A stretch of DNA of 64,000 nucleotides from Flaccisagitta enflata (GCA_965153355.1 OZ231126.1:81716001-81780000); one strand, 5' to 3'; counted from the stretch's first letter, positions 1-12,452 are shown. The notes: generated by a model not told the origin, from the sequence alone. Numbers and translations are program-made.

Positions 1-100
1 TCCTTCCTTCCTTCCTTCCTTCCTTCCTTCCTTCCTTCCTTCCTTCTTTCTTTCTTTCTTTCTCTATTGTTTTCTTTCTTTATTTCTTCCTTTCTTTCTT
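1..100. repeat. (CCTT)n / (TTTC)n microsatellite
   Basis: Tetranucleotide tract from the window start to the first family A element. Confidence 0.95.
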
Positions 101-250
101 TTTAGTCGCGGACACGTAACTCTATAAGAGGCTTTGTCCGTTCGTCCGTCCGTCGGTCCGTCCGTGGACACGAGTCGAAAAGTGGGAAAACGCGCATTTC
201 CGCCCCTGTCCACCCGTCCGCAAGTGGTATGGGCCGTGTATCCGGCCTTG
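101..250 (+). mobile_element. Family A (HINE/pearl-like) element
   Basis: Typical compact copy. The left end TTTAGTCGCGGACACG is followed by ACTCTATAAGAGGCTTTGTC, a (CGTC) core, GCCCCTGTCCACCCGTCCGC, and the right end GGCCGTGTATCCGGCCTTG. About 20 copies of the same layout occur in the window in both orientations. Confidence 0.85.
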
Positions 251-544
251 ATCTTCATCTTCTCCCTCTTTTTCTTTTTCTTCCTCCTCTATCATTGCCC
301 CTAATCTTCCCCCTGATTTCTTCACCCGCCAATCTTATTGGTTCCCACGTTTGCTTCGAGTCTTGCCTGGTGGACTGGTTTCCCACTGATAAATCTATCA
401 ACTTCGTCGCGTCGACTCCAGTAGAAACTGCGGCGCCTGCGATTGCCTTTTAGAGTTGCACAGTGCACACTCTTCTTTTGCACAGTGCACACTCTTTTAT
501 CTTCGATATCCACGTGTAATTTTCACTCTCCGTTGCTTAAATGA

Positions 545-692
545 ACAGGCGGGCAAATCGATGCGTCATCTGCGTGTTATTAAAGGAGGCGTAACGGACG
601 AACGGACAGACCGACGGACGGACGGACGGACAGACTGACGGACGGACCGACCGACGGACAGACCCTCTTATAGAGATGCGATGACGCATCTG
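545..692 (-). mobile_element. Family B element (GATGCG palindrome), reverse orientation
   Basis: Related to family A but with AGATGCGATGACGCATCT as the end palindrome, CTCTTATAGAG beside it, a (GGAC)n core and CGGGCAAATCGATGCGTCAT at the other end. A second copy is at 13656-13826. Confidence 0.75.
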
Positions 693-815
693 AAAATGAT
701 GAAAACGATAAAAAAAAGTTTAGTCCGAGTGTACTATAAAGTACATGAATACTACTCACATGTACGATGGTAGAGGCAGGATATCAAAAAGGGGAATAAT
801 AAATAAGAACAAAAA

Positions 816-1164
816 CTAACAAAAACAAGAACAAAAACAAAAACAAAAACAAAAACAAAAACAAAAACAAAAACAAAAACAAAAACAAAAACAAACGAAA
901 AAAACAAACAAAAAACAACAAAACAACAAAAAAACAACAAAAAACAAAAAACAAAAAACAAAAATCAAAAAACAGAAAACAAAAAACAAAAAACAAAAAA
1001 CAAAACGAAAAACGAAAAACGAAAAACGAAAAACGAAAAACGAAAAACGAAAAACGAAAAACGAAAAACGAAAAACGAAAAACGAAAAACGAAAAAAAAA
1101 GCAGAAAAAAAACCCCACAGCAACGACAACATGTACAACTTATATCCAAAAATGATGAATATGC

Positions 1165-1226
<62 letters not shown>

Positions 1227-1264
1227 GATGATGATGATGATTGATGATGATGATGATGATGATG
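816..1264. repeat. (AACAAA)n, (AAACGAA)n and (GAT)n microsatellites
   Basis: Three adjoining tracts: AAAACA-type at 816-1000, CGAAAAA-type at 1002-1092 and GAT at 1160-1264. Open frames here are repeat translations. Confidence 0.95.
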
Positions 1265-1581
1265 GGCTGTGGCTCATTAAAAAAAAACACGGAGGGGCTA
1301 ACTTAGACTAGGTTGTCATACAAAAGTAGACGCAGGTGCGACGTTCTTTTTTTGATACGTTCTTCCGTTTGTAAAACAAGCAAGATTCGCGAATGAATAA
1401 ATAATCAAATAAATGGACAGATGGCACACGTGGTTCCACTCAAACACCGCTTGGGGGCACGACGTGTACCATTTTCGCCACGAAACATATAAACTAGTGT
1501 CTTTCTTTGCGTTTTTTATGGCTTTATGCTCGTTTAAAATCGGCGTCGATGTTATTATTTGATCACAGCCTCGCGGCGTCG

Positions 1582-1732
1582 TTTTTAGTCGCGGACACGC
1601 GACTCTACACCTTGCCGTGTCGGTTGGTCGGTAGATCGGTAGGTGCGTCACATTTTTGAATTCCGAGCGGTTTTTGCATTACTGCTCCTGCCCAACCTTC
1701 CGCAACTGGATTGCCGTGTATCCGGCCTTGTT
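1582..1732 (+). mobile_element. Family A element
   Basis: TTTTTAGTCGCGGACACGCG at the left, a (GGTC) core, CTCCTGCCCAACCTTCCGC, and GTGTATCCGGCCTTG at the right. Confidence 0.85.
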
Positions 1733-1795
1733 GACGGGGAAAAAAGAAACGAAACGAAACGAAGCTACTAACAGAGACGACGCATGGGTTTCAAA

Positions 1796-2606
<811 letters not shown>

Positions 2607-2610
2607 ACCG

Positions 2611-2935
2611 ATAGGGCGCGTGGTAGCCGAGTCGTTACGGCTCTTGCCTTCGGTTTCGAAGGTCGCGGTATCGATCCCCGTCTGCGTTCCCTGCTTAGAC
2701 GTAGCATTGCTAGCCTAGCGTGTTTCTGTGATAGAAATAAAAAGCTCCCCAACCGGTTGAAGCAGACGACACATTGACATAACATTGACAGGAGTCTTGC
2801 ACAAAATGATCCAATGGCATGGCCCCAGGTGGTGGATTGCATGGCCTCTCTGAAAATCAGATGCCGATTCATGCTAATCGAGCCCGGGTAGGCTCCCCCG
2901 GTTAACAACAACAACAACAACAACAACAAAAGACT
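2611..2935 (+). mobile_element. tRNA-derived SINE with (CAA)n tail
   Basis: The head contains a tRNA-like polymerase III promoter: A box TGGTAGCCGAGTCG and B box GGTATCGATCCC at tRNA spacing, resembling a class II (Leu/Ser-like) tRNA. About 200 bp of unrelated body follow, ending GGTAGGCTCCCCCGGTTAAC and a (CAA)n tail. This head-body-tail layout is that of a SINE rather than a functional tRNA gene, since the acceptor stem does not close. Confidence 0.7.
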
Positions 2936-2959
2936 TGATTTTTGCCCCGGACGTTTTGT

Positions 2960-2960
2960 G

Positions 2961-3008
<48 letters not shown>
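2960..3008. repeat. (CT)n microsatellite
   Basis: Pure dinucleotide tract after the SINE. The following 3010-3530 is unique sequence with a short CCGCCATTGCCACCG minisatellite near 3290 and no gene that I can support. Confidence 0.95.
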
Positions 3009-3009
<1 letters not shown>

Positions 3010-3534
3010 AACCTATGATGTATTAAATCTTGACCATTCATCAGTTGTCTGTTCAAGACGATGTGTGGTGGCGCCAGGATACATATATGACTATTGACCA
3101 AATGACAACCGCCGTAAGGTGCCGCGCAGGGCATGACAATGAGTATGTCTGTTAGTGAGTCTGAGTGACCAACAACAAATGACAACAATAAAATCAAGAG
3201 GAGGAAAAAAGAGTTGGAAAAAGAATCAGCAAGAAGTGGGAAAAATGATAACGACCAACTTGATGGAAAATAGGAAAAATGGTCCCCGCCATTGCCACCG
3301 CTGCCGCCGCCATTGCCACCGCTACCGCCGCAACCGCAACTGTCGTCTGACCATAAATCCTGTTTTTACGGCAACCCGGATCTATTGGCCTCAAAGAATT
3401 TATGCCATCCGTGTATGAATGACGGGTCGATGGAGACTACAGGGCTACAGGCACAATGAAGCACTTTTTTTCTAGTCCACAAACATTTCGCGCTGACTCG
3501 TATTATCATGTATATATCATTCGTGTTTCGGCCG

Positions 3535-3596
3535 TCTGTCTGTCTGTCTGTTTATCTGTTTGTCTGTTTGTCTGTTTGTCAGTCTGTGTGTCTGTG

Positions 3597-3627
<31 letters not shown>

Positions 3628-3628
3628 G

Positions 3629-3663
<35 letters not shown>

Positions 3664-4080
3664 ATGTCTGTCTGTCCGTCTTTCTGTTTGTTTATCTGTC
3701 GTGTGTATCGGTAAAACCTTCGTTTTTTGCCGATCATGAACTTTTCATTGAAATACTGTTTCTGATGAAGAAAATGAATAAATGTACGAATAAAGGAATA
3801 TCTAAATGAATGAATGAATGAATGAATGAATGATTGAATGGATGAATGAATGAATGAATGAATGAATGAATGAATGAATAAAGGAATGAATGAATAGATG
3901 AATGGATGAATGAATGAACGAACAAACGAATAAAAGAATAAAGAAATGAATGAATGAATGAATGAATGAATAAACGAATAAAAGAATGAATGGGTGAATG
4001 AGTGAATGATTGAATAAATGAATAAAAGAATGAACTCACGAATGAATGACTGAATAAATTAATGAATGAGTAAACAGATT
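3535..4080. repeat. (TCTG)n and (AATG)n microsatellites
   Basis: GTCT repeats at 3535-3700 and AATG/GAAT repeats at 3805-4080, with about 100 bp of unique sequence between them. Confidence 0.95.
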
Positions 4081-4136
4081 GAAATAATCAAGTAGATAGA
4101 TAGAAAGATAAATTGATGCATGAATGAATAGAGGTA

Positions 4137-4889
4137 CACCGTTTTCAGATCGGACTGTCGCGAAAAGAAGATATATTACTCATAAAATACTTAAGACAAC
4201 TACTCGATTTTTTTTTCTGTGGTAGATAATTTGATAAAGTTTTGTTACAAAAAAATAATTAAAGCCCCAGTGTTGATTTATTTGCCCTAAATTTCATGAC
4301 AAAAATTAGTCAATTTCAGCCAAAAATGGCCTTTTTTCATGGAAAAAATGAGGTTAGATAACAGCAGTGCTTTTTTTTTCAACAAGAGTGGTCCTACAGT
4401 GCTGGTTATGAGGAATTGATAAAATCTTGTTAAAAATACTAAAAGATATGACTTTTGTAATGCAGTAATGATTGATTTTGACCCCAAAACACCACAAAAA
4501 CCTCAAGATTTTTTAAAATTTTGAAAAATTGTGTGCAAATTATTAAAAATTAAAATCCGTGAGAACATTTTTTCCTTACATCATAATCTACATTAAATTC
4601 TCTCGAATATTAGACCAAGCCCAGCAGTTCAGCTCAATTGGTGTAGAAATGACAACTATGAAATAAAGTAAAGAAAAAGTTGTTGGGGAAAAAGATCCTT
4701 CAATTTGAAACATGCAATATTTATTTATTGTAAGTAGGAGGCTTTAATTATTTAGTTGATAGGACATTCTTTGCTTGTAGCAAAACTTAATCAAATTATC
4801 TATCAGGGGAAAGAAGAAAAAACTAATTATTATGAATAGTTTTGGAGTTATACATCTTCTTTTCGCGACAGTTCGATCTGAAAGCGGTG
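4137..4889. mobile_element. TA-flanked MITE with about 36-bp TIR
   Basis: The left end CACCGTTTTCAGATCGGACT continues GTCGCGAAAAGAAGAT. The right end is its near-perfect complement, finishing GATCTGAAAGCGGTG. TA lies on both sides (4135-4136, 4890-4891). The interior is AT-rich without coding potential. Confidence 0.82.
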
Positions 4890-5327
4890 TAAGGTGAAAA
4901 ACTCCTTGTCTCTCTTTGTCCGCTTGTTTGTCCGTTTGTCCGTCTGAAAATCTATCTGTTTTTCTATCAACTGTCTGATAGTAGGTCAAACTGTTTGTCT
5001 CTCTGTTTTCCCTGGTCGCTGGCTGCGTAGGTAGGTAACGCTTTGTTTTTCTTTGGATGACATTATGGTCATTTCCACAATAAACCAGCCCAGATGTAAC
5101 AAGCAAAAAAATTGTTTTTATTTTGGTAATCCTTTTTTTTATGATAGAAGCTGTGGTAACACTTTACCTGGGATTCAGTGCCTAACTAATATTCTTCATA
5201 CTTGAAATTATGATAGGCTATGTAGCAAAAAATAGGCCAAAATCACCCCCTTTTTCATGTCACACTGATGTCACACTCAAAACCACAATGAAAAAAACAT
5301 CAAAAAATCATTAAACCTACCCAGCTA

Positions 5328-5932
5328 CCATCTTGGCCATAAATATGGAAACAGCTAAAAAGTGTCATAACTCGCTCAATTTTCATCGCAGAGAGATGAT
5401 TTTTTTTTTTCAAAATTCGCGTCTGCGAAAGATCTATCGAATGAGACCAAGCTGGTTCCTGTATCTTTATTCGTTTAGAAATGAGAGCCGAAAGAAGAAA
5501 GCATATGCTTTTTGCAGGAGGAAAGAAATGGAGGAAAAAAAGTCATAAATATGGAAACAGCTAAAAAGTGTCATAACTCGCTCGATTTTCATCGCAGAGA
5601 GATGATTTTTTTTTCAAAATTCGCGTCTGCGAAAGATCTATCGAATGAGACCAAGCTGGTTCCTGTATCTTTATTCGTTTAGAAATGAGAGCCGAAAGAA
5701 GAAAGCATATGTCATAACTCGCTCAATTTTCATCGCGCAAAAGGTTTGGGACAACATCACTCCGGCGTACCTCCAGTCTCTCTACGAATCGATGCCACGG
5801 CGCATGCAGGCGGTGGTCGATGCCCAAGGCGGTCACACAAAATACTAGATGCGTTTTGATATGTTTGTCGTTCAATTCTAGTCAATAAATCAACTTATAC
5901 ACTAACTGTTTCCATATTTATGGCCAAGATGG
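5328..5932 (+). mobile_element. Non-autonomous Tc1-like element with transposase tail
   Basis: Inverted ends begin CCATCTTGGCCATAAATATG and the mirror sequence closes at 5932, each flanked by TA (5326-5327, 5933-5934), the Tc1/mariner target duplication. The interior holds about 2.5 tandem copies of a roughly 200-bp unit derived from the left end (TIR plus TCATAACTCGCTC and a stretch ending GAAAGCATATG), then the transposase remnant. It sits inside a copy of another element (5066-6218). Confidence 0.85.
5741..5848 (+). pseudogene. Tc1/mariner transposase C-terminal remnant
   Basis: The frame KVWDNITPAYLQSLYESMPR, then RMQAVVDAQGGHTKY and a TAG stop is the typical end of a Tc1-like transposase (W..I....L..L..SMP.R....V...G..TKY). 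Only about 35 residues remain; the catalytic DDE part and DNA-binding region are gone. It lies between two TIRs and cannot make active transposase. Confidence 0.85.
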
Positions 5933-6220
5933 TATAGGTCATTTTTGTTTAATTGCAATTCCTAAAGAAGAACTAAAGATTTTATGGTGACCAGTTGTTA
6001 TTTACTATGGCAAAATTTCATTTTTAGTTGATTTGTCTAAAATGAGGATTTATTTGATTTTGACATATAGTAATTTACTATACTTTAAATGAAAATATCT
6101 TAGGTATTGTGGAAAATTTCTTTTTTCCCCCTTTAGTAAAGACATAACCCAAGTTACATGCAAAATTTAAGACCTTAATGTCAATTCTAGCTGGAGATAT
6201 TTATTTTTGAAGCTCAATTA

Positions 6221-6273
6221 CGGCCCCTGCCCACCCAAACGCGACTGGGGTAGCCGTGTATCCGGCCTTGTTT
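6221..6273 (+). mobile_element. Family A element, right end only
   Basis: Only the right part remains (CGGCCCCTGCCCACCCAAAC through TATCCGGCCTTGTTT). It truncates the family F copy on its left. Confidence 0.7.
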
Positions 6274-6434
6274 CCATCCCATTCAAATTTGATTGTTTTC
6301 ATTGCGCCCACTTTTTCTCCATCCATTCCTCCATTCCATCCACTTAAAGGCTAAAACCACCTGGAGGCCGGAATTTTATAAGGTCCCTCCCTCCCATAAC
6401 TTTTTTAACGATTCATCTGTTGTCATCGCTGAAC

Positions 6435-6618
6435 TCACATCCTGTCTGTCTGTCCGTCTATCTGTCTGTTTGTCTGTCAAACTGTCTGTCTCTCCCTGTC
6501 TCTGTTTCTCTGTTTTTGTCTGTCTCTGTAATTGTCTCAGTAATTGTTTCTGTCTCTGTCTCTGTCTCTGTCTGCCTGTCTGTCGGTCTGTTTGTCAGCC
6601 CCTCTGTCTCTTCGGTGT

Positions 6619-6685
<67 letters not shown>
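6435..6685. repeat. (TCTG)n and (CT)n microsatellites
   Basis: Degenerate TGTCTGTC tract followed by a pure (CT)n run at 6620-6682. Confidence 0.95.
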
Positions 6686-6686
<1 letters not shown>

Positions 6687-6754
6687 GACTCTCGTCCCGT
6701 GCTTTCCCCCTTTCCATATCTTAGAATAACACTCTTTTACCCTCCTCTCGCTTT

Positions 6755-7405
6755 TGGGCAGCGGCCACGAGGGGGACAAAGTCCTGCAGAACACAGGGGG
6801 AGTTTTGTTTGTTTGTTCGTTTGTTTGTCCCCCCCCCGCGCCCCCTCATCAGGCCCTTCATGCCTGAAATCTGGCCTCTGACACCTCAAATCTGGCCTGT
6901 GAGACCTCAAATCTGGCCTTTCAGGCCTAACAATCCAGCCTCTCAGGCCTAAAACCTGGCCTCTCAGGCCTCAAATTAGGCTTCTCAGGCCTCAAATTAG
7001 GCTTCTCAGGCCTCAAATCCAAATTCTCAGACCTCAAACCTGGCCTCAAATTAGGACTCTCACTCTCAGGCCTCAAATCAGCTATCTAAGCCTCAATTTA
7101 TTGCTCTCAATCCTCTGACCTTTAATCCAGCTCTCTCAAGCCTCAAGTCAGCCCTCTCAAGCTTCCGAGTAACATTCTCAGGCCTTACATCAGCTTGCTC
7201 AGACCTCAGTTTAGGCTTTTGAAGGCCTTCAGTCAGCCCTCTTTAGCATCTCATCCACTTCCTCAGGCAGAACGAACGAAAGTCCCCCTGTGTTTCACAG
7301 GACTTCATTCCCTTTGGGGCCGCTGCCCTGCTTCCCCTCAATCCAATTCACAATCACTCAGAGCAGGGCAACGGGTATCGCTGACCACATATAGCCCTTG
7401 AGCGA
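6755..7405 (+). mobile_element. Family S element (GGGCAGCGGCC ends, minisatellite core)
   Basis: The left end GGGCAGCGGCCACGAGGGGG continues GACAAAGTCCTGCAGAACAC. The right end is inverted (CACAGGACTTCATTCCCTTT, GGGGCCGCTGCCCTGC), followed by a conserved tail AGCAGGGCAACGGGTATCGC, TGACCACAT. The core is about 25 units of a GGCCTCTCAGGCCTCAAAT-like repeat. No coding potential. Confidence 0.75.
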
Positions 7406-7539
7406 CCTGTTCTCTCTATGTTGTTTTTGCGCTTGCTCCATAGCCTCTCAGCCTCTCAATTGCCTCAACCCAATCTTCCGTATCTTACTGCTCAAAACTA
7501 TGAAAAACTCCTGAAACAAGTTGCAAAAGGTTCTTACAT

Positions 7540-7790
7540 GCATCAACACCCCACTTCACGCTTGTATTGTGCCACAACTCCCCCATTTCACAACCGAGGC
7601 ACCACATCCCTATTTCAAACGCCCATTTGGCATGCGCTGCACCACCACCCCATTTCACATCTAGCGCATCAACCCCCCCCCCCCATCATTCCAAATTTGC
7701 GACACCATCCCCCCATTTCACATCCGGGCACCACCACCCTATTCCACACCCCGGACATTACCCCATTTTACACCCCGGACGTTAGCCTAC
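7540..7790. repeat. CCCATTTCACATCCGGGCACC-like minisatellite
   Basis: Six or seven diverged units of about 30 bp, each with CCCATTTCACA and CACCACC parts. No coding support. Confidence 0.7.
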
Positions 7791-7870
7791 AAAATTCATA
7801 CATCACAGCCCTCATCTTCGCCCCCTTCCCTCCCCTCTTCCCCATTTTCCCCTTCCCACTTTATGCTAGT

Positions 7871-8037
7871 TTTTAGTCGCGGACACGCGATTCTAGACCT
7901 TGCTGTGTCGGTCGGTCGGTAGGTCGGTCGGTCGGTCCATCCGTCCGTCACATTTTTGAATACTGAGCGGTTTTCGCATTACTGCTCCTGCCCAACCGTC
8001 CGCGACTGGAGTAGCCGTGTATCCGGCCTTGTTTTTT
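7871..8037 (+). mobile_element. Family A element
   Basis: TTTTTAGTCGCGGACACGCG, a (GGTCGGTC) core, CTGCCCAACCGTCCGCGACT, and GTATCCGGCCTTGTTTTTT. Confidence 0.85.
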
Positions 8038-8143
8038 CTCAGTTCCCTTCAGCGATCTCCGCATCAAAGCGTCGAAAAATTTTGCTGCAATACATCGTTT
8101 CTTCTTTTTTTCCCCCTTTTTTTTGCTCTCTTATTCTTTGTAT

Positions 8144-8330
<187 letters not shown>

Positions 8331-8522
8331 CATCTATTCTTTATTTTTTCAATAAATCCTTTCTTCTTTCGATTGTATCTCTCTCCTTTCCCCCCCCCCC
8401 CCTCATTTTTTCTGACATTTTTCATCTTGTTCTTTATCCCCGGGCTTTGAAACATTTTGTTCAAGGCGAAGAGATCAACAAGGAAACAGAAGGCGAGCCG
8501 TTTTACCCGCGATTCCAAGATG

Positions 8523-8950
<428 letters not shown>

Positions 8951-8959
8951 GCTAGAGAG

Positions 8960-9130
8960 ACATTGGTCCATGATGATCGTGTTGAAAAGTGCGAAAACGC
9001 GCATTTTTGAAGGTGCAGCTGAACTGGTCTGTGTTTGGGAGTGTGTGTGGGGTGGGCGAGGGTGTGGATGGGGGTTTTATGCCCCTGCCCACCCGCAACG
9101 ATATTGTGACCCCCGCCTCACTTGTTCAGT
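8960..9130 (+). mobile_element. Family C element fragment
   Basis: Family A relative with a different right end: CGTGTTGAAAAGTGCGAAAA, GCCCCTGCCCACCCGCAACG, ATATTGTGACCCC, CCTCACTTGTT. Full-length relatives are at 22838-23047 and 48700-49000. Confidence 0.6.
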
Positions 9131-9189
9131 TGTGTGTCTGGCCGTTTGTCTGGCCGTTTGTTTGGACGTTTGTAAGGCCTTGCTGGTTG

Positions 9190-9300
9190 TTTTATTTTAT
9201 TTTATTCTATTCTATTCTATTCTATTCTATTCTATTCTATTCTATTCTATTCTATTCTATTCTATTCTATTCTATTCTATTCTATTCTATTCTATTATTC
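9190..9300. repeat. (TTCTA)n microsatellite
   Basis: About 20 pentanucleotide units. Confidence 0.95.
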
Positions 9301-9628
9301 TAAATTGTTCGTTTGTCAACTGAATACGAAACTGTTTGACCCATTTTGTTTAGTGAAGAACAGAAAAAAAGACACTTCTTCTTTCCCTTTTTCTTTCTGC
9401 ATAAATTGTCAAAAAATGGTATTGGATTGCTGCTGACAACCCGGCTTGACTCCAATTACGGTCGACAAAAAATGGTTTTGCTCGAAAAGAAAAAAAAAGG
9501 GGGGGGGGGGTAAAGTGGTAAAGAAGTGGTGAAATACATTTTCTATTTTTGTCTGTCACACGCACATAAATGAAAAAAAAAGAAAAACGAATAAATGAAA
9601 AAAGAAAAAAAGATTGGAAGAAAGGGAC

Positions 9629-9788
9629 ACAAGGCCAGATACAAGGTTACACCAGTCGCGACCATATCTGAGGTCCCTAGAGCATTTGGGCAGGACCATT
9701 GAGAATTCGAGACTAAAGACCGCAAAAACATAAAAAAAATTGCCGATGGATGGACAACGACTGTAGATTCGCCTAGCACACGACTAAA
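9629..9788 (-). mobile_element. Family A element, diverged
   Basis: ACAAGGCCAGATACAAGG at one end, CATTTGGGCAGGACCATTGA inside, GCACACGACTAAAT at the other end. Confidence 0.65.
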
Positions 9789-9827
9789 TGAGTACTGTAA
9801 ATACATTCATAGTTTTTGCCTGTCACA

Positions 9828-9831
9828 CAAA

Positions 9832-9919
<88 letters not shown>

Positions 9920-9920
9920 A
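9828..9920. repeat. (AAAG)n microsatellite
   Basis: Pure tetranucleotide tract between two family A fragments. Confidence 0.95.
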
Positions 9921-9973
9921 TGGGAAAAAAAATGATGGAAAAAAGAATGATTTTCAAAAGTCAGTAGAATGGA

Positions 9974-10057
9974 AACAAGGTCGGATACACGGCTAATATC
10001 GAGCTACCGAGCATCCGACATATAGCGGGTTATTGGGTTGCGTGTACGCGACTGGAA
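9974..10057 (-). mobile_element. Family A element fragment
   Basis: ACAAGGTCGGATACACGGCT followed by diverged sequence ending GTGTACGCGACTGG. Confidence 0.5.
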
Positions 10058-10261
10058 AGACGGACCTATGACGTATGACTTGTAAGCAGCTGATCTTTGG
10101 CCATGTTTACAAACATGTTAGGATTGTTATTTTTGCTCAACTGTTCCCTGACACTGTCAATTTTCCACTGGCTCTGCCCATTGCCAATATTTTACCTCTT
10201 AGATGCTCTCTTCCCCTTTAACCTTGTACTTCCCGGTCCACATCTTCTGTTCACTGGACCC

Positions 10262-10890
10262 TTACCCTTTGACCTGAGCCTGTTGCCCTCTGACTATGTC
10301 AGCCCTAATTTGCCATCCGACCACGCCCTTTTCATGGCCTTTTGCCCTCTTGTCCTGCCTTTCCGCCCTTTTGCCTTGCCCTTTTGCTTTGCCCTCTTGC
10401 CCTTTTGCTTTGCCCTCTCGCCCCTTTGCCTTGCCCTCTTGCCTTGCCCTCTTGCCTTCTGACCACATAACCCCACTCTTTTTGCCTTGCCCTTTTGCTT
10501 TACCCTCTCGCCCTTTTGCCTTGCCCTCTTGCCTTGCCCTCTTGCCTTCTGACCACATAACCCCACTCTTTTTGCCTTGTCCTTTTGCTTTGCCCTCTCG
10601 CCCTTTTGCCTTGCCCTCTTGCCTTGCCCTCTGCCCTCTGACCACATATCCCCGCCCTTTTGCCTTGCTATTTTACCCCTTTGCCTTGTCCTTTGACCAT
10701 GCCTTTTGATTTTATGCTTTCTTGTCTTACCCTCATAACTTTTTGCCTTGCTCTTCTGCCTTCTGATCACACCCTCCCGCCCTTTTGCCTTGCCCGTGCG
10801 CTCTTTTCCCTTGCGCCTTGCCCTTTTGTCCTCTGACCATTTCCTCTTGCCCTCTCGCCCTTTTGCTATGCTTTCTCGCCCTAACTCCTT
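10262..10890. repeat. TTGCCCT minisatellite with about 89-bp higher-order unit
   Basis: Basic units such as CCCTTTTGCCTTG are organised into longer units each beginning GACCACATAACCCCACTC (10459, 10549, with a diverged one near 10639). Frames open on both strands but only as repeat translation. Confidence 0.85.
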
Positions 10891-10899
10891 ACTTTTCCA

Positions 10900-11128
10900 A
10901 ATATGACCAAACTGATTGATGACATTCTTCCCTTTCAGGTTTATTTAACATTTGATGTCCTAATCTGTTCATCCATTAACTGTTCATCATTTACATGAAA
11001 ACGTCATTCTGGAACTCGTCAACGAAAAAGTCAACAAAGAAAATCGACAAAAAACTTTTATTTTTTCATCTCGAGATTTTCTTTTACATTCTTTAAATTA
11101 TAATTACTGCCCTGACAGTTAAGAATAC
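10900..11128. other. Unassigned intergenic sequence upstream of the integrin gene
   Basis: AT-rich and non-repetitive. No gene, RNA or element was recognised. Confidence 0.5.
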
Positions 11129-11132
11129 TTAA

Positions 11133-11753
11133 GTCGAGGTGCAATCAAAGACAAAATTTAATCAGTCAACACGTTTTTTAACAATATCGTAGATATTGTT
11201 AATTTGCATATTTCATCAAATTATAATTAGTTTGGTGCATATGCATATTTCATCAAATGCATATCTCATCAAATGATAATTAGTTTATGTTTAAACTATT
11301 TTTGCATTAAAAACCTTTTTTTTTTTCAAAGTAACCATGAAATATGAGGATTAAGGGCAGAAAAAATGGAGTTATCTATTTTTACAATTTGACATGTCTT
11401 GGGTAAAATTATAACTTTGCGTAGAGACTCAAAAATTGTCATTTTCAAAAACATGGCGTCTTTCTAAAAACTCATAAGATGAGGGCCATGTGTTTAGAAA
11501 TGTAAAATTTTGCATTCAGAAGCAGAATTATGATTTTACCCAACAACTTTCTGAACTTTTCCTCTCATTTGTAGGAGAAATTGTTTTATTGAGTAACTTT
11601 GGTCTTTATGAATATGCAATAAAAACTTTTTATATTCTTAAAAAAATCAGGAGTATAAATATTTTATTACAAAACTTATCACCTACAAGGATAACTACAT
11701 ATATCAGTTTAATGTAAATGAAAATCAAATTGTGTCTTCGTTTGCACCCTGAC
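11133..11753. mobile_element. TTAA-flanked element, copy 1
   Basis: Flanked by TTAA on both sides (11129-11132, 11754-11757). Inverted ends GTCGAGGTGCA and TGCACCCTGAC match the second copy at 47176-47565. TTAA duplication is characteristic of piggyBac-type elements, so this may be a piggyBac-derived MITE. The interior is AT-rich and non-coding. Confidence 0.65.
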
Positions 11754-11757
11754 TTAA

Positions 11758-12190
11758 AAAAAACAAACGAGGAATACCTTCGCCATTTTGTGGCCAGACG
11801 CGCTCCGGATGTAGAAACCATTTATTTAACTTATAAACTGAATGAGAAAAAAAATGTAGAAATCAAAATTGCATGTACGAGGAAAAACATGTTTAAACAT
11901 TAACGGATTTGTAGCAACTTTTCACTTTGCACTGCAACAGCCCGAAAAGCAACTCATGAAAAAAAAAAATTTTAACAAAAAACAGTACTAAAAAAACAAA
12001 AACGAAAAGAAGACATCATCATCGGCAGCAAGTGCATCAATGATATCTATTTGAAACAAAGATTCATCGAATACTTTCCAATCTTTCTTGACTCACGGCA
12101 ATTTCAATCCCTTCATCATGTTACGTCATAATCATCATCCATCATCTTTGTGACGTTGTTGTGACATTGTGGTCGACTCTCATTTCCGCG
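11758..12190. other. Region upstream of integrin exon 1
   Basis: Probably holds the promoter and 5' untranslated sequence of the integrin gene. No TATA box, initiator or other clear promoter motif was recognised, and no open frame is supported. Confidence 0.4.
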
Positions 12191-12347
12191 ATGGCGTTGT
12201 TGTTGTTATTCCATGACGCGGCGTTGGCGCAGACGAGCGAAGAAATCCTCAGCGCCAATTTGATCTCGACTTCGACTTCGGCCGGATTTACGCGAGAGGG
12301 TCACATCTGCAGAGAACAAAACAATTGCGGAGATTGTATCGTAGCAG
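12191..12347 (+). CDS. Integrin beta subunit, exon 1 (signal peptide and start of PSI domain)
   Basis: First coding exon of an integrin beta subunit, a single-pass membrane receptor that pairs with an alpha subunit to bind matrix or cell ligands. The ATG at 12191 opens a short hydrophobic leader (MALLLLFHDAALA, likely cut before QTSEE). It is followed by the start of the PSI domain with CREQNNCGDCIVA, matching the family pattern C..C..C. The exon ends in phase 1 at a GTTATG donor (12348). Joining to exon 2 restores the family-typical CGDCIVADPQCGWC. The frame is open upstream of the ATG with no earlier in-frame ATG seen, so a further 5' exon cannot be excluded. The leader is short for the family. 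No TATA box or other promoter element was recognised upstream. Confidence 0.85.
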
Positions 12348-12356
12348 GTTATGTCA

Positions 12357-12452
12357 ATGAATGAATGAATGAATGAATGAATGAATGAATGAATGAATGA
12401 ATGAATGAATGAATGAATGAATGAATGAATGAATGAGTGAATGGATGGATGA
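12357..12452. repeat. (ATGA)n microsatellite at exon 1 donor
   Basis: Begins 9 bp after the exon 1 splice donor and separates exon 1 from the duplicate of its 3' end. Confidence 0.95.

Larger units (their letters stand above)
5066..6218 (+). mobile_element. Family F MITE, copy 1, interrupted by the Tc1-like element
   Basis: The left end TGGTCATTTCCACAATAAAC follows TA at 5064-5065. The body (CACACTGATGTCACACTC, GACATAACCCAAGTTACATG, TTCTAGCTGGAGATATT) matches copies at 46086-46889 and, inverted, 60545-61440. The right end is missing, cut by a repeat fragment at 6221. Confidence 0.75.

Noticed and set aside
2611-2690. Functional tRNA gene
   Set aside because: A and B boxes are present but the acceptor stem does not close and the sequence continues into a SINE body with a tail.
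12161-12190. Upstream GTG as integrin start (adds about 10 residues)
   Set aside because: Non-ATG start is unlikely in an animal gene; the ATG at 12191 already gives a plausible signal peptide.
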